From Cryptomeria japonica (Eukaryota > Streptophyta > Pinopsida > Cupressales > Cupressaceae), in assembly GCF_030272615.1 (NCBI RefSeq), contig NC_081407.1:379579179-379643178 (forward strand): a DNA stretch of 64,000 nucleotides. Direction: 5' to 3'. Below, one piece after another: positions 36,134 to 48,349 of the stretch. Each line of letters starts with the position of its first letter. Position 1 is the first letter of the stretch. The position numbers were made by a program, and so were the translations under genes. A model generated the notes under the pieces. It did not search any database and was not told the DNA's origin. It saw only the letters and a list, made by a program, of their open reading frames with translations.

Positions 36134-38084
36134 CTATTCCTTCTCTCCCACTTCATCATGCATTGCTTTGATCTGTTCAAGTAAGATATTACTTTCTGCA
36201 ACAAAATCTACTTGTTCTACCCTAGTAATTGTTACTTTCAGCCATTCCTCTTCAATATATTTTTCCTTCTTGTACGTTAATTTGAAGATGTATTGTTTGT
36301 TCAGTACAGACTTTATTACTTTCTCAGTATCAATTTCTGCATCTGGGTCGAACTGTAGCTTATACAACATTTTAGTAGGCATACTCAGTAGTTGTGTTGC
36401 TCCTTCATCAAATGTTATAGCCCATAATGTATCTATATGGTCTTCTAATTGTATTTGAACTATATATCTATAAGCACATTCTATGAGTGTCGTCTCAAAT
36501 TTAGAAGAATACCAATTTAACTCTTCATTTTGAATTAATCATTTCTTGCACTCATTTCCATTTATCTGATTGGAGCATGCTGGATAGCAGAATTATTATG
36601 TTTTAATGCATACTGTTGTTTCCTTTAGTATGCAATGATGAGGTTGTCCCATGTACTCTACTTGTCGTTGGATGTCGCAGATTGTCATTCGTGTAATTGG
36701 TGGGGGTAAGCTAGCATACTTGACTGAAGGTTCATGTGTGTCACTTACATTTTGGTCAAATCGGGTTCTCAATTTATTAGCTTCTAATATCATTGGGTTT
36801 AGAATTAGGTGTGTATTGCTTGATGTACTCAATACCTTTACATTATATTCACAAACACGTCCACTCTTGATTGCTAGGATTGTTGCCTCTTGAAGGTAGT
36901 ATTTTTGTTGCAGTTGGACACCTTCTTTCTCAGATGGTGCTCCCCATATTGTAACTTCTATTGTAGTTTGATACATATCTAGTAGCTTTATGGTACGCCT
37001 TATGACCTATGTTCCATCTCTTCTTTTGATTGTTGAGCTTGGTTCTACACAGATAACAACACCAATAACATCAATGACTGAATTATTTCTTTGCTCAAGT
37101 ATTTCATTAATAGGCATGAATGAGAAATGGTTTTTTGGAATGGAAGGGTCATCTTCACAAGGGGTTACTATTGATTCAAGCACAAGAGTTATTTTTATTC
37201 CACTGTTAAGCTTGTTATAAATTTTATTAGCAGATTTCACAACCCCACCTGAAATCTTATACGTAGCTCCAATGTCTATATTACCATAATGTGCATCTGC
37301 CATATTGTTAAAACTTGATACACGTGCCTTTGTCCCTTCATTGTCTATGATGTTGAAGCTAAACACTCGACCATTTCCTGTTTGCTTATTGTATTGATGA
37401 ATTTCTTTCTTCATAGTAACACGAACTTTGATAGTCCACCTTGTTTGGAATGGATTCAAGTTCTTTATAGGTGTAATTATGCTCAATACACCACTTGAAC
37501 TTTGGGGTCGCTTTACTCCAAATAGTACTTTTGTCTGAGAGAGTGTCCCCGAATTTTGGAGGTTTTCTACTCCAATATTCGAAGTAGGGGCGAGTTGTGC
37601 TGCTTGATCCATCTGGCAGTACTGGTCTGCATCAAGGGAGACTGATTCCCCAATCATTTCATGTATCGTAGATACGATCTCTAGGCGTATAATCGTAATC
37701 CACCTACACATGTTTAATGAAACAAACTATCAACATTACATTTTTTAATTCTATAAGCAGTATTTTTAATTTTAATTATTTTTAATTCTAAAAAACACTC
37801 TAATAATTAGCTCCTTACCATGTTTTACTCGATTTGGGATAATTGTACTCTGATAACTTTATTATGGATCCGATCTTAATTTCTTCAGAGATTATGTAAT
37901 CATCATACTTCTTGGGCAATGTTGCTTTGTGCTTGTGTGTACCATCAGAAATTTCTAATCGGAATAGCGTAGTTTGTTTAGGGTTTCTCCCAAATGTTGA
38001 TATAAAGAATATTTGGATGCATGGGGATAAGTCTATAGCTCCTTCCACTATAAGCTTGATTGCATCTATAGTTAATGAGGTCAT
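36134..38084 (-). pseudogene. RPA70-like protein gene of the Helitron
   Basis: Replication protein A large-subunit relative, a single-stranded DNA-binding protein commonly carried by plant Helitrons. The start at 38084 (MTSLTIDAIKLIVEGAI) matches the N-terminal OB-fold start of RPA1. An intron at 37704-37818 has clean GT...AG ends and restores KTWWITIIRLEIV across the join. The next exon holds the first DNA-binding OB fold (LNPFQTRWTIKVRVT, then FSFNIIDNEGTKARV), followed by a second (TTIEVTIWG). The C-terminal part has a zinc-ribbon remnant (YPACSNQINGNECKK, about 36565) and AITFDEGATQLL. Lesions: an in-frame TAG near 37009 and a stop right after ECKK. A further intron probably lies between about 36600 and 36570. 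Confidence 0.85.
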
Positions 38085-38098
38085 TGTTTGGTTGTTCC

Positions 38099-40175
38099 TG
38101 CAAAGTATTTATTCATATAATTAGATAGCATATAGCATAAGATTTAAATATGTTACATATTCAAAATCAATAGGTACAACAAAAAACTTCCATTTTTGAA
38201 GTTTATCCTTACTATTCTAAAACTTATCAAAATAGCTTAAATTAAAAATACGAGACTCCGTAGAAATTAAAATTCAGGTTTTATATCGCTGCCACACCTA
38301 AACAAAGTAAGTTGTGGTTAAAAGTAAATAAATCGTAGTTTAGCTATGCCCTAAATACTAAAAAAAAAAACTCATGTAAATAGCTTAAATAAAAAAATAC
38401 CAAACTGTGTAAAAATTAAAATTGTTCCATAGAAAAAACTCACGTAAGTAGCTCAAATAAAAATTATGGAAAAAAATTAAATAGCATAATTTGCAAGAAA
38501 AGTCTGAAGTTGAATGTGTTGGTCTACCTTCAATCTAAAATCAAACAACCTAGAACCTAGCATTTTATAAAGGAGAATCTAAACATAAATAATATCAAAA
38601 TACTCAAATGATAAACACAAATTTTCAACAAATGAAATAAATACGTTTTATATCATTGCAATACCTAAATCAATTAAGTTATGGTTAAAAGTAAATAAAT
38701 CTTAGTTTAACTATGCCCTAAATCCTTAAAAAAAAATCTCATGTAAATAGCTTAAATAAAAAATATGAAACCATGTAAAAATTAAATTTGTTCCAGTAAA
38801 AAATTAAAACCATCATGTAGTTATGATTCTTAAAAAGTCTTGAATATAATATATTGACAAGCTTAGTAAATGAATAATATTTGCTAGTTACTATTACAAT
38901 TGTTGGTCTATTTCATGCATAAGTGGATAATTTTGATGTAGGTCTGAAGGCAATGATGCTATATCTGAGAACATGAGGAAAGCATGGATATAAAGAGACT
39001 TGCTGCTAAGCTTCAATCCAAGTAAATATTAATATTTTTTAATTTCTCAATAACTACAAAAGAATTGTTAATGTTTATAACTACTATTATATAAGAAAAT
39101 ATCTATCATGAAATATTTCATGCTGAGATTCATTGCTAAGAGTTAATAGATAAATAAACATCTGAAAAACTAATCTCACAAATGAAATGTTGGGTAGGCA
39201 CAAACAGTAATTTTTTTTTAATACATATTACATAATCTAGATTCACATCTACAATAAATCTAGTACTTAAGTGAAGCATTTTTACCTATCTTCTATTATA
39301 GACTCACTTGCCTTGACTAAGTGAGTGGTTCAAAAATGTGCTAAGTGAACATATTTAGTAAATAATTTTTAATAACCAACACCCATACATACATAGTTAC
39401 TTTAATAATTATTCATTTCTATAAAAAAATCCATCATATAACACCCAGCCACTTTTTTAATAATAAACCTTCTAAACTTATTATAACCTCTCTCTTAATA
39501 AATATATTAGCTTAAAAGTATTTCCAGTAAAGTACTCTATCGTTTGGGCTTTATCTAAACAACCAACAATGCAGTCAAAGTTATTCTCTTCAGCATGTAA
39601 ATAACTATTTAACATCTTAAAGTATGAAAGAAGTAATTGGTAGACATGAAAGATTATTCTGTTTGAAACACACAGATCACGGGATAAGTAATTTATTGTG
39701 CAGCAAATGTGAGATAAAATGTCTATCTATTAAGTACTTAATATTCAAGAGTTGCCCACTAGGGTTTACTACGCACAGGAAATCAATTTTACCGCGAAAT
39801 TTTGTAGGTGAGTAAAGTTATATAATGGAAAGAGCATTATTCATAGGAGATATGCGCAAGAGCATTATTCATAGTAGACATGATTTTTTACATAAATCAG
39901 TTATCAAGTAAATCAGTGATCTGTTTTCCCAAAAGTAATATTTCTCCTAAACATATCATTTATTTGCTTTCTAATCTTGCTAAAGGTTAAATAACATATG
40001 GTCAATCTGTTAATAATATTTGTCAAAGTAATCTGTTAATTTTTAGATAAAAAATTATTATAGATAGATGTTCAGATTGCTAATTAATAGTGGAATAAAA
40101 AAGAGACAAAGTCAGCCTGTGCATTAAAAAAATGGATAGCAATGTTCAGCTCAGAGTTTTCTATTTGAAGCTTAC
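38099..40175. other. AT-rich region upstream of the RPA-like gene
   Basis: No coding region recognised. A good splice acceptor (TTTGCAG, then GAACAACC) sits just upstream of the RPA start codon at about 38099-38105, so this 2 kb may be a leader intron joined to the small exon at 40176-40249. That is inference from splice signals only. It contains a diverged direct duplication at 38279-38435 and 38648-38806. Confidence 0.4.
38279..38806. repeat. Direct duplication of about 157 bp
   Basis: 38279-38435 and 38648-38806 share GTTAAAAGTAAATAAATC, TATGCCCTAAAT, CTCATGTAAATAGCTTAAAT and GTAAAAATTAAA in the same order, about 369 bp apart. Non-coding and diverged. Confidence 0.65.
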
Positions 40176-40400
40176 CATGATATAATCCTGTTGAATTTGT
40201 GAAACCCAGGTAATTCTCGATAATGACACAGAAGTAGTGTTATTTTATCCTGGAAATAAACAACGTTTCAATGAATTTGCACAGAGAATAAAAAATTTAC
40301 TGTTAATGAAAGCATCTAACTCACCTTAGCTTATTTTGGACGGTGGCTTGTTTGTTGATACGGCTTCGTTCTTCTCTAGGCGGGGCTATTTAAGCATCAG
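40176..40400 (-). promoter_or_regulatory. Possible promoter and spliced 5' leader of the RPA-like gene
   Basis: The minus strand reads a TATA-like TTAAATA at about 40388-40394, then a GC-richer leader ending AAGCTAAG before a consensus donor GTGAGT (40324 downward). An acceptor TTTATTTCCAG ends at 40250, giving a 75 bp intron. A second donor, CATG then GTAAGC, falls at 40175. Just upstream (about 40400-40458) two copies of GAGAGCGGTGGG occur. No transcript evidence; the assignment to the RPA gene rests on orientation and on the acceptor before its start codon. Confidence 0.35.
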
Positions 40401-40576
40401 GAGAGCGGTGGGCGGCAAATTGATAAGAATTGACGGAAGGAGAGCGGTGGGGCGGCCAGCAGTATTTTTGTTCATATCTACAATTAATCGTCACGTTAAA
40501 ATTAAACTCAGCACATAAATAAGTGCTGTCAAAGTTCTTGGAACTGCGACGGTCATTATGGACTAAAAATTATATT

Positions 40577-41653
40577 TTACCACTGGCCTGAATTACCTTT
40601 TTCGGAATGCGTCAAACAACACTGGTGGCTAATTTCCTCCATTACGGGATGAGTGAGACAATCCCTACGGGCAATGCTCACGTTGAATAGCCTATCGGCT
40701 AATATTTTACGTTTTCTGTTTGAGAAATCCCAATCAACAGTAATGTAATTTTGAAGGATTAATGGATAAAGGCAGGCATACCGCAAAAGATAGATCCCTC
40801 CGATTTTCCGACTTTTTAAGTCCTTTACAAGCCAATTATTTGAAGTGTCAATATCGACAATTCCATCCTTTTCTGTAGTGCGAAATTTAGGAACGACGAA
40901 TGGGATTCGCATCTTGCTCTGCAGATATGCGACTACTGCGTCCACCGAGTCATCTTCCGATATATTTATGGACTTTGATTTTTTATCATATGGACGCCCG
41001 ATGTGGCTCATTATAATTAATCTGCTCATAATAAACAAACATTTCATGGTTAAAATGATTCAAATTGGCAAGGAATTCGCTCTCTCTGTTCTGTTTGCAT
41101 CAACGGAACGCACTCCTTATCTATCAATCAGAAGAAATATAAATTTAAAATAAAATGAAATTAATATTAAACATTTATAGCAGAACTTCCTCCTCTTTCA
41201 ACAATATTGTACATCCTCGGCAAAGAAATCAATGGAAACTTGTATGAAATTTATACCGATATTTTAACTTATTTCATTTTACTATTACATAAATCGGCAT
41301 TGCTTCCTTTAAATCTCACGCATGTTTGCAGTATTTAACTGTAAAAATACATAATAGCTTAAATATTAGTTTTCAACCCAAATAAGATGAACGCCTGAGA
41401 CAAAAACCACAGCAAATCCACAGAATGATGATCTGAGGTGCCTCTTTTGAAAATAATTGATATATTCTTGAAACAAAAAAATACCTTTCTTTACAACGTT
41501 ATGATCCACCCTGAGAAGTACGACTTTATCCATAAGATCAGCGTTTTGAAGCAAAGGCAACATTTTATCGACATGTTCCAGAGAATATCTTCCATCATCC
41601 ACACAATATCCTATTCCCATCCCGTTCTGGCAAGTATAGGGAGCCATTTTCAC
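40577..41653 (-). pseudogene. Phosphoglycerate kinase-like N-terminal gene fragment
   Basis: Two exon-like segments on the minus strand. Exon 1 (41653-41485, MAPYTCQNGMGIGYC...) ends in LLRVDHNVVKKG, the PGK substrate-binding motif (usually RVDFNVP), followed by a donor AAAG then GTAT. Exon 2 (about 41120-40577) carries IIMSHIGRPYDKK, the second PGK signature (usually LSHLGRP), then IPFVVPKF, GIVDIDTS and KIGGIYLLRY. PGK transfers phosphate between 1,3-bisphosphoglycerate and ADP. Only about the first half of the N-terminal domain is present and there is no nucleotide-binding C-terminal domain. An in-frame stop lies near 41059, ahead of MKCLFIMS. Homology fades after about 40800. It cannot make an enzyme; it is a truncated gene copy, perhaps carried by the Helitron. 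Confidence 0.7.
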
Positions 41654-41687
41654 AACCTACAATACATAAACCCTAGGAATCCGCAAT

Positions 41688-41719
41688 GATGTCATCCGCG
41701 TGGGCTTGTTAGTACACGT
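41688..41719 (-). repeat. Right arm of a long-range inverted repeat
   Basis: Reverse-complement partner of 23384-23415 (30 of 32 positions). It lies 35 bp upstream of the start codon of the PGK-like fragment on the minus strand. Confidence 0.7.
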
Positions 41720-44700
41720 CTTGTTGAACATGTTGTCTGCGTTCACCACAGGATGCATCTATTCTGGCTTCAAAATGCGATGTTAGTCGTAAATGTCAAC
41801 CGTAGATTTTTTATCCGATGATGGAGAATGCATAACATGTCTTGTAGTATGACAGATTCGTCTTTTTTGTAGCCACGTTTTTTTTTACCGGTATCTTATC
41901 GTGGACGAATCCGGTGGCTTTGCCACAATATATATAGCCTATCGACTATATATATATATAGGTATTTTGTTGTTCATTGGTGATAAAAGTAATTGTATTG
42001 TCAAATACTATCCAGCCACACAAATATTATAAGTTTTAATTGATTCTTATAGTTTTTTAGAGTATAAGATTTGAATGCTATTTAGTATTTAATATATCAA
42101 TTTAAAAATTAATGTTAATTGTAACATTGAATTGAATCTATTTATTTTATTTATAAGTTTTAAAATTGAATTTTACTCCTTTGTACATTCTATTTTTTCT
42201 CTTTATTGTGTTTTAATTTATTTATTTTTAATTATGTATTGTTTTGAAACTTTCTCAATTTATAATTATATATAATTAAGAAGGATTACATTATAATTTA
42301 TAAGTATTGTAATTAATTTTATATATATATTGTTTTTTAATAATATGTATAAATAAATATTTATTTTTTATTCTATATATAATTAGTATAGATATCTTAA
42401 ATATATCAATCTACTTTAAAATTGTTTTACTTCATTTTAAATGATGTTTTACTATATACAAAAATATTTAAATTATATTGCATCTATGTTATTTTTATTT
42501 TTTAATTGACAACTAATTTTTTATACTTAAATTTTAACATTTTATCATTGGTCCAAAATTAATTAAAAAATTAAAAAATTATGAATTATATTTTTGTAAA
42601 AGAATTTTGTAATTATGAAATGGTGGAATATTTTTAAATATCTCTATTTTTTATTTTTTATTTATAAATCTATTTAAAACTTCTCATTTTGATGAGGGTA
42701 TATTTTGTTTTATATGCTTTTTATTTTCAAAAAAATAATTTTATAATAAATATTAATATTTTGACATGTGAATAGTTGTTAAGTTTAAGCTTAAAGGTAA
42801 AAGTTAACATTAACACAATCACACCATATCACTCCACCCCTTGTTGCCATTATGAATGCCCCTTGTTATTAATTGGATTTTATGTTAATTATTCTAATAT
42901 GATTCTATTGAAATGAAAATATGAGGTTTAAGTTACTTATTTGTCTTAAATCCTTTTGAAAAAGATTGCAATCTAGACAACATGTATTATTGAGAGATTA
43001 AATTTTAAATTTAAATATAGACATTCTTCATAATAAAATAAAAATTATCCACTAAGGTATTTATGATTTTTTGTTTGAAAAGATGACAACCTTATTCAAC
43101 ACTCACATTTTTCATTATTTTTAGATTCTTATATTCATATTTCTATGTAGGATTTTTACAAATGTATCATTTTTTGTTGCATTGTCTATGGGCAAGAATA
43201 TATATTATACTAGCATAGATATCTTTTATACATTTATCTACAATATGTCAAGATATCACTTTCAAGGACACTTTAAGATTAATATATTTGTTTCCAGATC
43301 ATCTCACTCCCTACTATAGTTAGTTTATTTACATATATAATTCATTTATTGTATTCCCTTTTTCTTATAATCTTAATGATGCATAATGGATTGTGATCTA
43401 AAATATTTATGATAAAATTGATTATGTAGTATAATCTTTAAAAAATGCCAATATTATGTATTATAGAAATTTGATGTCTTTAATCACCTCACAATGATAA
43501 ATATGAATATTGTATCACATTTGATAATGTTAGTGTATTACGAATTCAATTGAATACTTTCTAATTTCATGCACAAAAGAAATCTAAATCTTTATTTTTC
43601 ATTTGATTCCTATAGTACATCAGTATTAGACTGAGGTTGGAATAGAAGGATGAAAGGAAATTGCGAATGGTTTTGAATATTTATTTGTAAAAGAAGTTCT
43701 AAATTAAAAGGATAAATATTTTAGCACATTCTTTATTATTTTAAATGCTCATATTTAGCTTTATTTTTCAAATGAAATGCATAATTTTTTTTTATTATAA
43801 TTTATTAAAGCTTATTAGGTTATATTTATAGCCCATAACACAATACACATTTGATTTATACTTCTTGTCCTCTTATTTTGTTCTAATGTTTATGCTCTCG
43901 TTACTTATGAAAACTATTTTTCCATCATTTCCAATTTGACTTCAAATTAAATTGATTCATATAACTTTAAAGACATTACTCTAGGTTCTATTATCTAATT
44001 ACTACAACCACTATCAAGATATAAAACAATTCATTTGTATTTTTTTATTTTTTTTTGCAAAGTTACAATAAATAAAAATAAAATCATGATCTTCATTTTT
44101 GTTTTCTCTTGAAAAATTATACTTTCCTTATCCGTATTATATATCTTTTTCCTATTTTATAACCCTATTGTTCATATGTTTTAATAATGACATTGGATGA
44201 TTTATACCTTTGATCTACTTCAAGTTGTGTATATTTGTTACTTCTAACTAATTTATGGTAGGTGTGGTTGTTCCTTCATTCTTCTTTAGTATTATTCTAG
44301 ATTATATATATTTTAAGTCATCTTGCTTTTATATCTTATTAAAATATTGTAGATGGCGCTTGATAAAAAATTTCTCCATTTTATTTGTCTTTGATTGGTA
44401 CTTGTGATTGCTATAAAATTGATAGTTTGATCAAATCAATTCCTACATAATCCTATGAGATAAAAGAATGAAAAAAACCTAATAAAATGAGCATAACTAA
44501 AATATAAATTTCATAGATAAACACTACATAAGATATACTTTGAAAAAATACTCATGAACAAATTCCCAAAACTTTGAAAGCATCCTCACTACTCAATTTA
44601 TAATTTTGTAATATAAACATCACGATAAAGAAATAGAATCTGCTTGAATACTTCTAAAAGATCAATATACTCTAATACATCCTGAATGATTTCACATATA

Positions 44701-46320
44701 ATAGGTAACCATTTAACAACACATACCATGAAATACTTCACATATGCACTCTACAAGAGAGTTGTATATAGATTGAAACCAATCCAACCATTAAACATGT
44801 TCTTAACAAAATTATTAATTTCTATTATCTAAAACATGAATCTCAAAATCATGACAACATAAAATTATTTACCACAACATTTACTTTCTCATTGTGATTT
44901 TTTTAATATTAAATATTTTTGTAATGTACAAGAAAAAGATAAAATTTCTTATTAATATTACAATATAAGTTTACAAGTGAACAAAATAATAATTTGACAT
45001 GGATAAACAAATCTCCTAAGATTCAAGAAAAAAAAAATATTTATTTGTGCATAGATAGAAAAAAAAAATTCTCATGCAAGGTTTACAATGACCTTTTTGT
45101 TAACATTGTCGTACTTGTGAACATCACAAAGGTGTTAATCAATGAAATACATAATCACATCCATCCATAAAACCACATGAATCTCTATATTACTCTAGTG
45201 TTCCATTAAGGTACCTACAATAATGTATCCAAGGTTACCAACATCTCAAGTAAGAACTCCTCTCATCTTCTAACATGCTGATTATATAAAAAAAAAGGAA
45301 CAGTTATCAAGAGATTTCTGGATTCGATTGTGTCAAAGATTTTTGCATCAACGTTTCAGATCACACTCCGTGATCCATCATTGGGATGAAGAGAGGAACA
45401 AACCAAGTTAAAGATGTACCAGTTTAAAGAACAAAATAGTCAATTTAAATTTGACAATTAAAGGCTCCAAGCTAATGTCAAAAAAATCCATATGATAAGA
45501 AATAGAAATAACAATTTATAATACATGATCTACTAATCTAAAGTATAAAAACATCAATAAAAATCATGACAACAAGATATACAACCCATATATTATAATC
45601 ACAATCTCCCTGTATAAAATATATCAATGAAGCAGATGCATATAAGGTCTTTTTTAAACACAAAATTTAATCCATTTAAAACACAAGAGATTTATAAGCT
45701 ATATGAAGAAATATAATATAGAAATATAGGTCAATTAAAATAAAATAACTTCTAATTAATTTAGCATTATGGTTATTACCATCATTATTGAAATTTCTCT
45801 TAGGTCATTGAGATTATAGGTTACGTTCATAGTGAGTTATTGGAATCATATTTTGGATCATTACTTTGTTATTGTCACAAAATTTTATGACATCCTTCAT
45901 TCACTAAGAATTTGGACCATTGGGTTGATGGGTGTCAAAATAAGGTGCTAATGCTAGAGACAAGCCCCCTATTTGTCATATTTATCTAAAAATTATATTT
46001 AAATTAAAAAATATATATATTATTGGAATACCACAAATTATGTATAATTAAAATAAATATATACTATATTTTGTATGTTGTCCTGCTATGCTTAATGCTC
46101 CATTCTTAATGTAAAGTAATTAAAGGTTCTTTCAAAATATTGCTTATCTAATAAAAAAGCATAATTTAGCTTAGAAATGACAAGGTTCAAGATTGATGAA
46201 TACTTATATATTATAGGACAATATTGAAATATTTTTAAAAAGTAATAGATAAATAATTGAAATAAATTTATATTAATATTTCAATCTTATCTAATATAAT
46301 TCATAACATAAGAGATAGAT
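41720..46320. other. Gene-free AT-rich region
   Basis: About 4.6 kb with no supported gene on either strand. It includes a short TA-rich run (about 41932-41962) and many A/T homopolymers. A GC-richer patch at 45300-45410 (TCAACGTTTCAGATCACACT, then CCGTGATCCATCATTGGGAT) looks like part of a dispersed repeat, but I cannot classify it. Confidence 0.5.
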
Positions 46321-46338
46321 AAGATTGAGGCATGCTTA

Positions 46339-46529
46339 AGCTCAAATGGGTAGGTGATTTGTCTTGGGATGTGGGTTTTCTCCCCATAGGTCTTTGGTTG
46401 AACTCCTTCCCAAGTTTAAGATTGGGGACTGCTTGTGGGTTGTGGATCCTACCCCCAGGGACTAGTCTCACATCAACTCGCCTTATTAAATGAGCTGGGT
46501 CACAAGGATACCCTCAGTATCTAAAAAAA
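46339..46529 (+). mobile_element. tRNA-derived SINE, second family
   Basis: Starts AGCTCAAATGGGTAGGTG (A box), with the B box GGTTGAACTCC about 55 bp further on. A body follows with GTGGATCCTACCCCCAGGGA and CTCACATCAACTCGCC, ending in CAGTATCTAAAAAAAA. Flanking direct repeats of 18 bp, AAGATTGAGGCATGCTTA (46321-46338) and AAGGTTGAGGTATGCTTA (46530-46547), differ at two positions, so this insertion looks older than the SINE at 20990. The two SINE bodies are unrelated by eye. Confidence 0.82.
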
Positions 46530-46547
46530 AAGGTTGAGGTATGCTTA

Positions 46548-47734
46548 TAAATTAGAAGAGCACATGGAAATGAGCTTGAAATAAAGTTATTAGATAGAAA
46601 AGTGAATATAAAGAACATTTAGTAATAAAGATATGATTTTTTATTCAATTTAGTGGGGAAGGGTCACCACCCCTAACTATTCCAAATCAAAAACCATGAA
46701 AAATAGCTTGGAGATTAAGCCAACAAAAGAATATAATAGGAAAGATTATAACTAGTACATACAGAAAATACTAGAAGTAAGTCTCAGAGACAAAAAAAAA
46801 ATTAAGAACTAAAAGAAATAGAGTTAAATAGGAAATATTAGGATATTGGGAGATGTAGTCCTAGTCTTCCACCATACGACCCAATGCATTCTCCAAGGAA
46901 GAGGAAGTTGTAATCTTCTTTTCTTTATTCTCGTGTTCACCTCTATTCTTTGGCATATTTTTCTTTTTCTTCCTTTCAATTTTTCTTCCCACAATATCAT
47001 GCCAATAACAAACTTCCACATCAAATTGTTGTTAATTCTAACAAGTTTTTCAATGGCTTTCTCAAGGCACGTGTTCCATTCTCTGTTCTTTTCTCAAATT
47101 CTCCACATTGACTCCAAGGTCTTCTAACTTTCCCGCTAGTCCTTGTTGGTTTTAAGAATTTTTCCCCTATTCCTTTTCACTTTATCATCGAGTTCGTCTA
47201 TTATTGTTCCATTTTTCATATTGTAAGTGGTGACTTCATTTATATGAGTAATTGTATTGGTTATTTAAGATGTATGATAACCATTTTTGAAAGGATGGTT
47301 TACTGAAGTCTTAATAATTAAAGAATTAAAATGTAAATGTGTACCACAATCTTAGAGGTCATAAGTAATCTTCTATTTATTTTAAAACGATCAAATTTTA
47401 CTTATGTAAATGTATAATCATTACTTACTTCAAAGTAATGTTAGAGACTACATTAACCTCTTAAATGAATCAACTATAGAAGTTGTAACATACTTATTTA
47501 AGAAAAATTATTAGGCGATAGGCTATTTTCCTCCCAAAAACTTCTGGAGATTTTCGGATTCACAGGTATAGCCCATTCGTCCATTCAAAAATATCGCAGG
47601 TTTTTTTCAAATTTAGGGTTTAAGAATTGCGTGCTTTTGAGATTTCTTTTATTTTAAGCTTTTCCATGATTGCTCGTAGCATAGCGTTTCAAGGAATTTA
47701 TATATAGATGAAGGGAGATGGATACCCAGCATAT
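46548..47734. other. Gene-free region before the LRR relic
   Basis: No supported gene. The stretch at 47510-47720 is less AT-rich and ends in a TATATATA run about 30 bp before the LRR relic, so it may be remains of that gene's promoter or leader. This is weakly supported. Confidence 0.35.
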
Positions 47735-48240
47735 CGGCGCCCACGACCCCTTGCCAACGTCACCAGTCTGACCTACCTCCAACTTGCTTTGAACACATTC
47801 AATGGTAGCATCCCATCCGCCCTGCTGAGCCTTCGAAGACTGCAACACATGGACTTGTCCTTGAACAAGATCTGAGAGGGAACCTGTCAAGCATTCCACC
47901 CCAAAACTCTGCTTCCCTTCACGCCCGTATTCTTTCACAAACAACAGTGGGAGGAAGTATTCTTGATTTTGTTGCCAACATTTCCTCTTTAACTCTCTTG
48001 GATATCCCAGCCTGCCATCTCAAAAGTATTCCAATCACTAGGGAAAATCTTACAAGGCTTAAAGAATTGCATCTCGATGGTAACATGTTAAGAGGGCACA
48101 TCCCGTCATTTGGAGATAGGCCTCCACTGGGAATATCTTTTCGTTTAGCCTATATTGATCTTTGTAGAAACCGGTTGAATGGTCCCATTCCCCCAACGCT
48201 ATTGACTGCATTTCCAAAATTAATCATATGTCAACCAAAT
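47735..48240 (+). pseudogene. Leucine-rich-repeat protein relic
   Basis: The first segment reads LANVTSLTYLQLALNTFNGS then IPSALLSLRRLQHMDLSLNK, two typical plant extracellular LRR repeats (LxxLxLxxNxxxGxIP), before an in-frame TGA at about 47870. A second segment in another frame (about 47965-48225) reads NISSLTLLDI, LTRLKELHLDGNMLRGHIPS and LAYIDLCRNRLNGPIPPTLL, three more repeats. No kinase, membrane or cap region is seen. It is a fragment of an LRR receptor-like protein or kinase, with at least one stop and one frame change. Confidence 0.8.
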
Positions 48241-48349
48241 CGACTATGTCAAACTAGCCATTCTTACTATTTTGGTGTTGCAAAGATCAAGCATTCATAT
48301 ACCTTCATGGAAATGCAACATATTGTTTATATTGAACGAGATTGGTAAA

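Larger units (their letters stand above)
23786..38098 (-). mobile_element. Helitron (rolling-circle transposon), interrupted
   Basis: The minus strand carries the two genes typical of autonomous plant Helitrons: an RPA70-like single-strand-binding protein (36134-38084) and, downstream, a Rep/helicase (31956-35633, resuming at 23786-24258). The given limits are the coding ends only. I could not identify the 5' TC terminus or the 3' hairpin-CTRR terminus. The true element may reach to about 41720, including a captured gene fragment, as hinted by the inverted repeat at 23384 and 41688. Both genes carry several lesions. A 7.5 kb LTR element (24264-31753) inserted later into the helicase, which dates the Helitron as older. 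Confidence 0.85.

Noticed and set aside
41932-41962. TA-rich run as a Helitron 5' end
   Set aside because: No TC terminus with supporting target A/T context could be established; it reads as a simple repeat.
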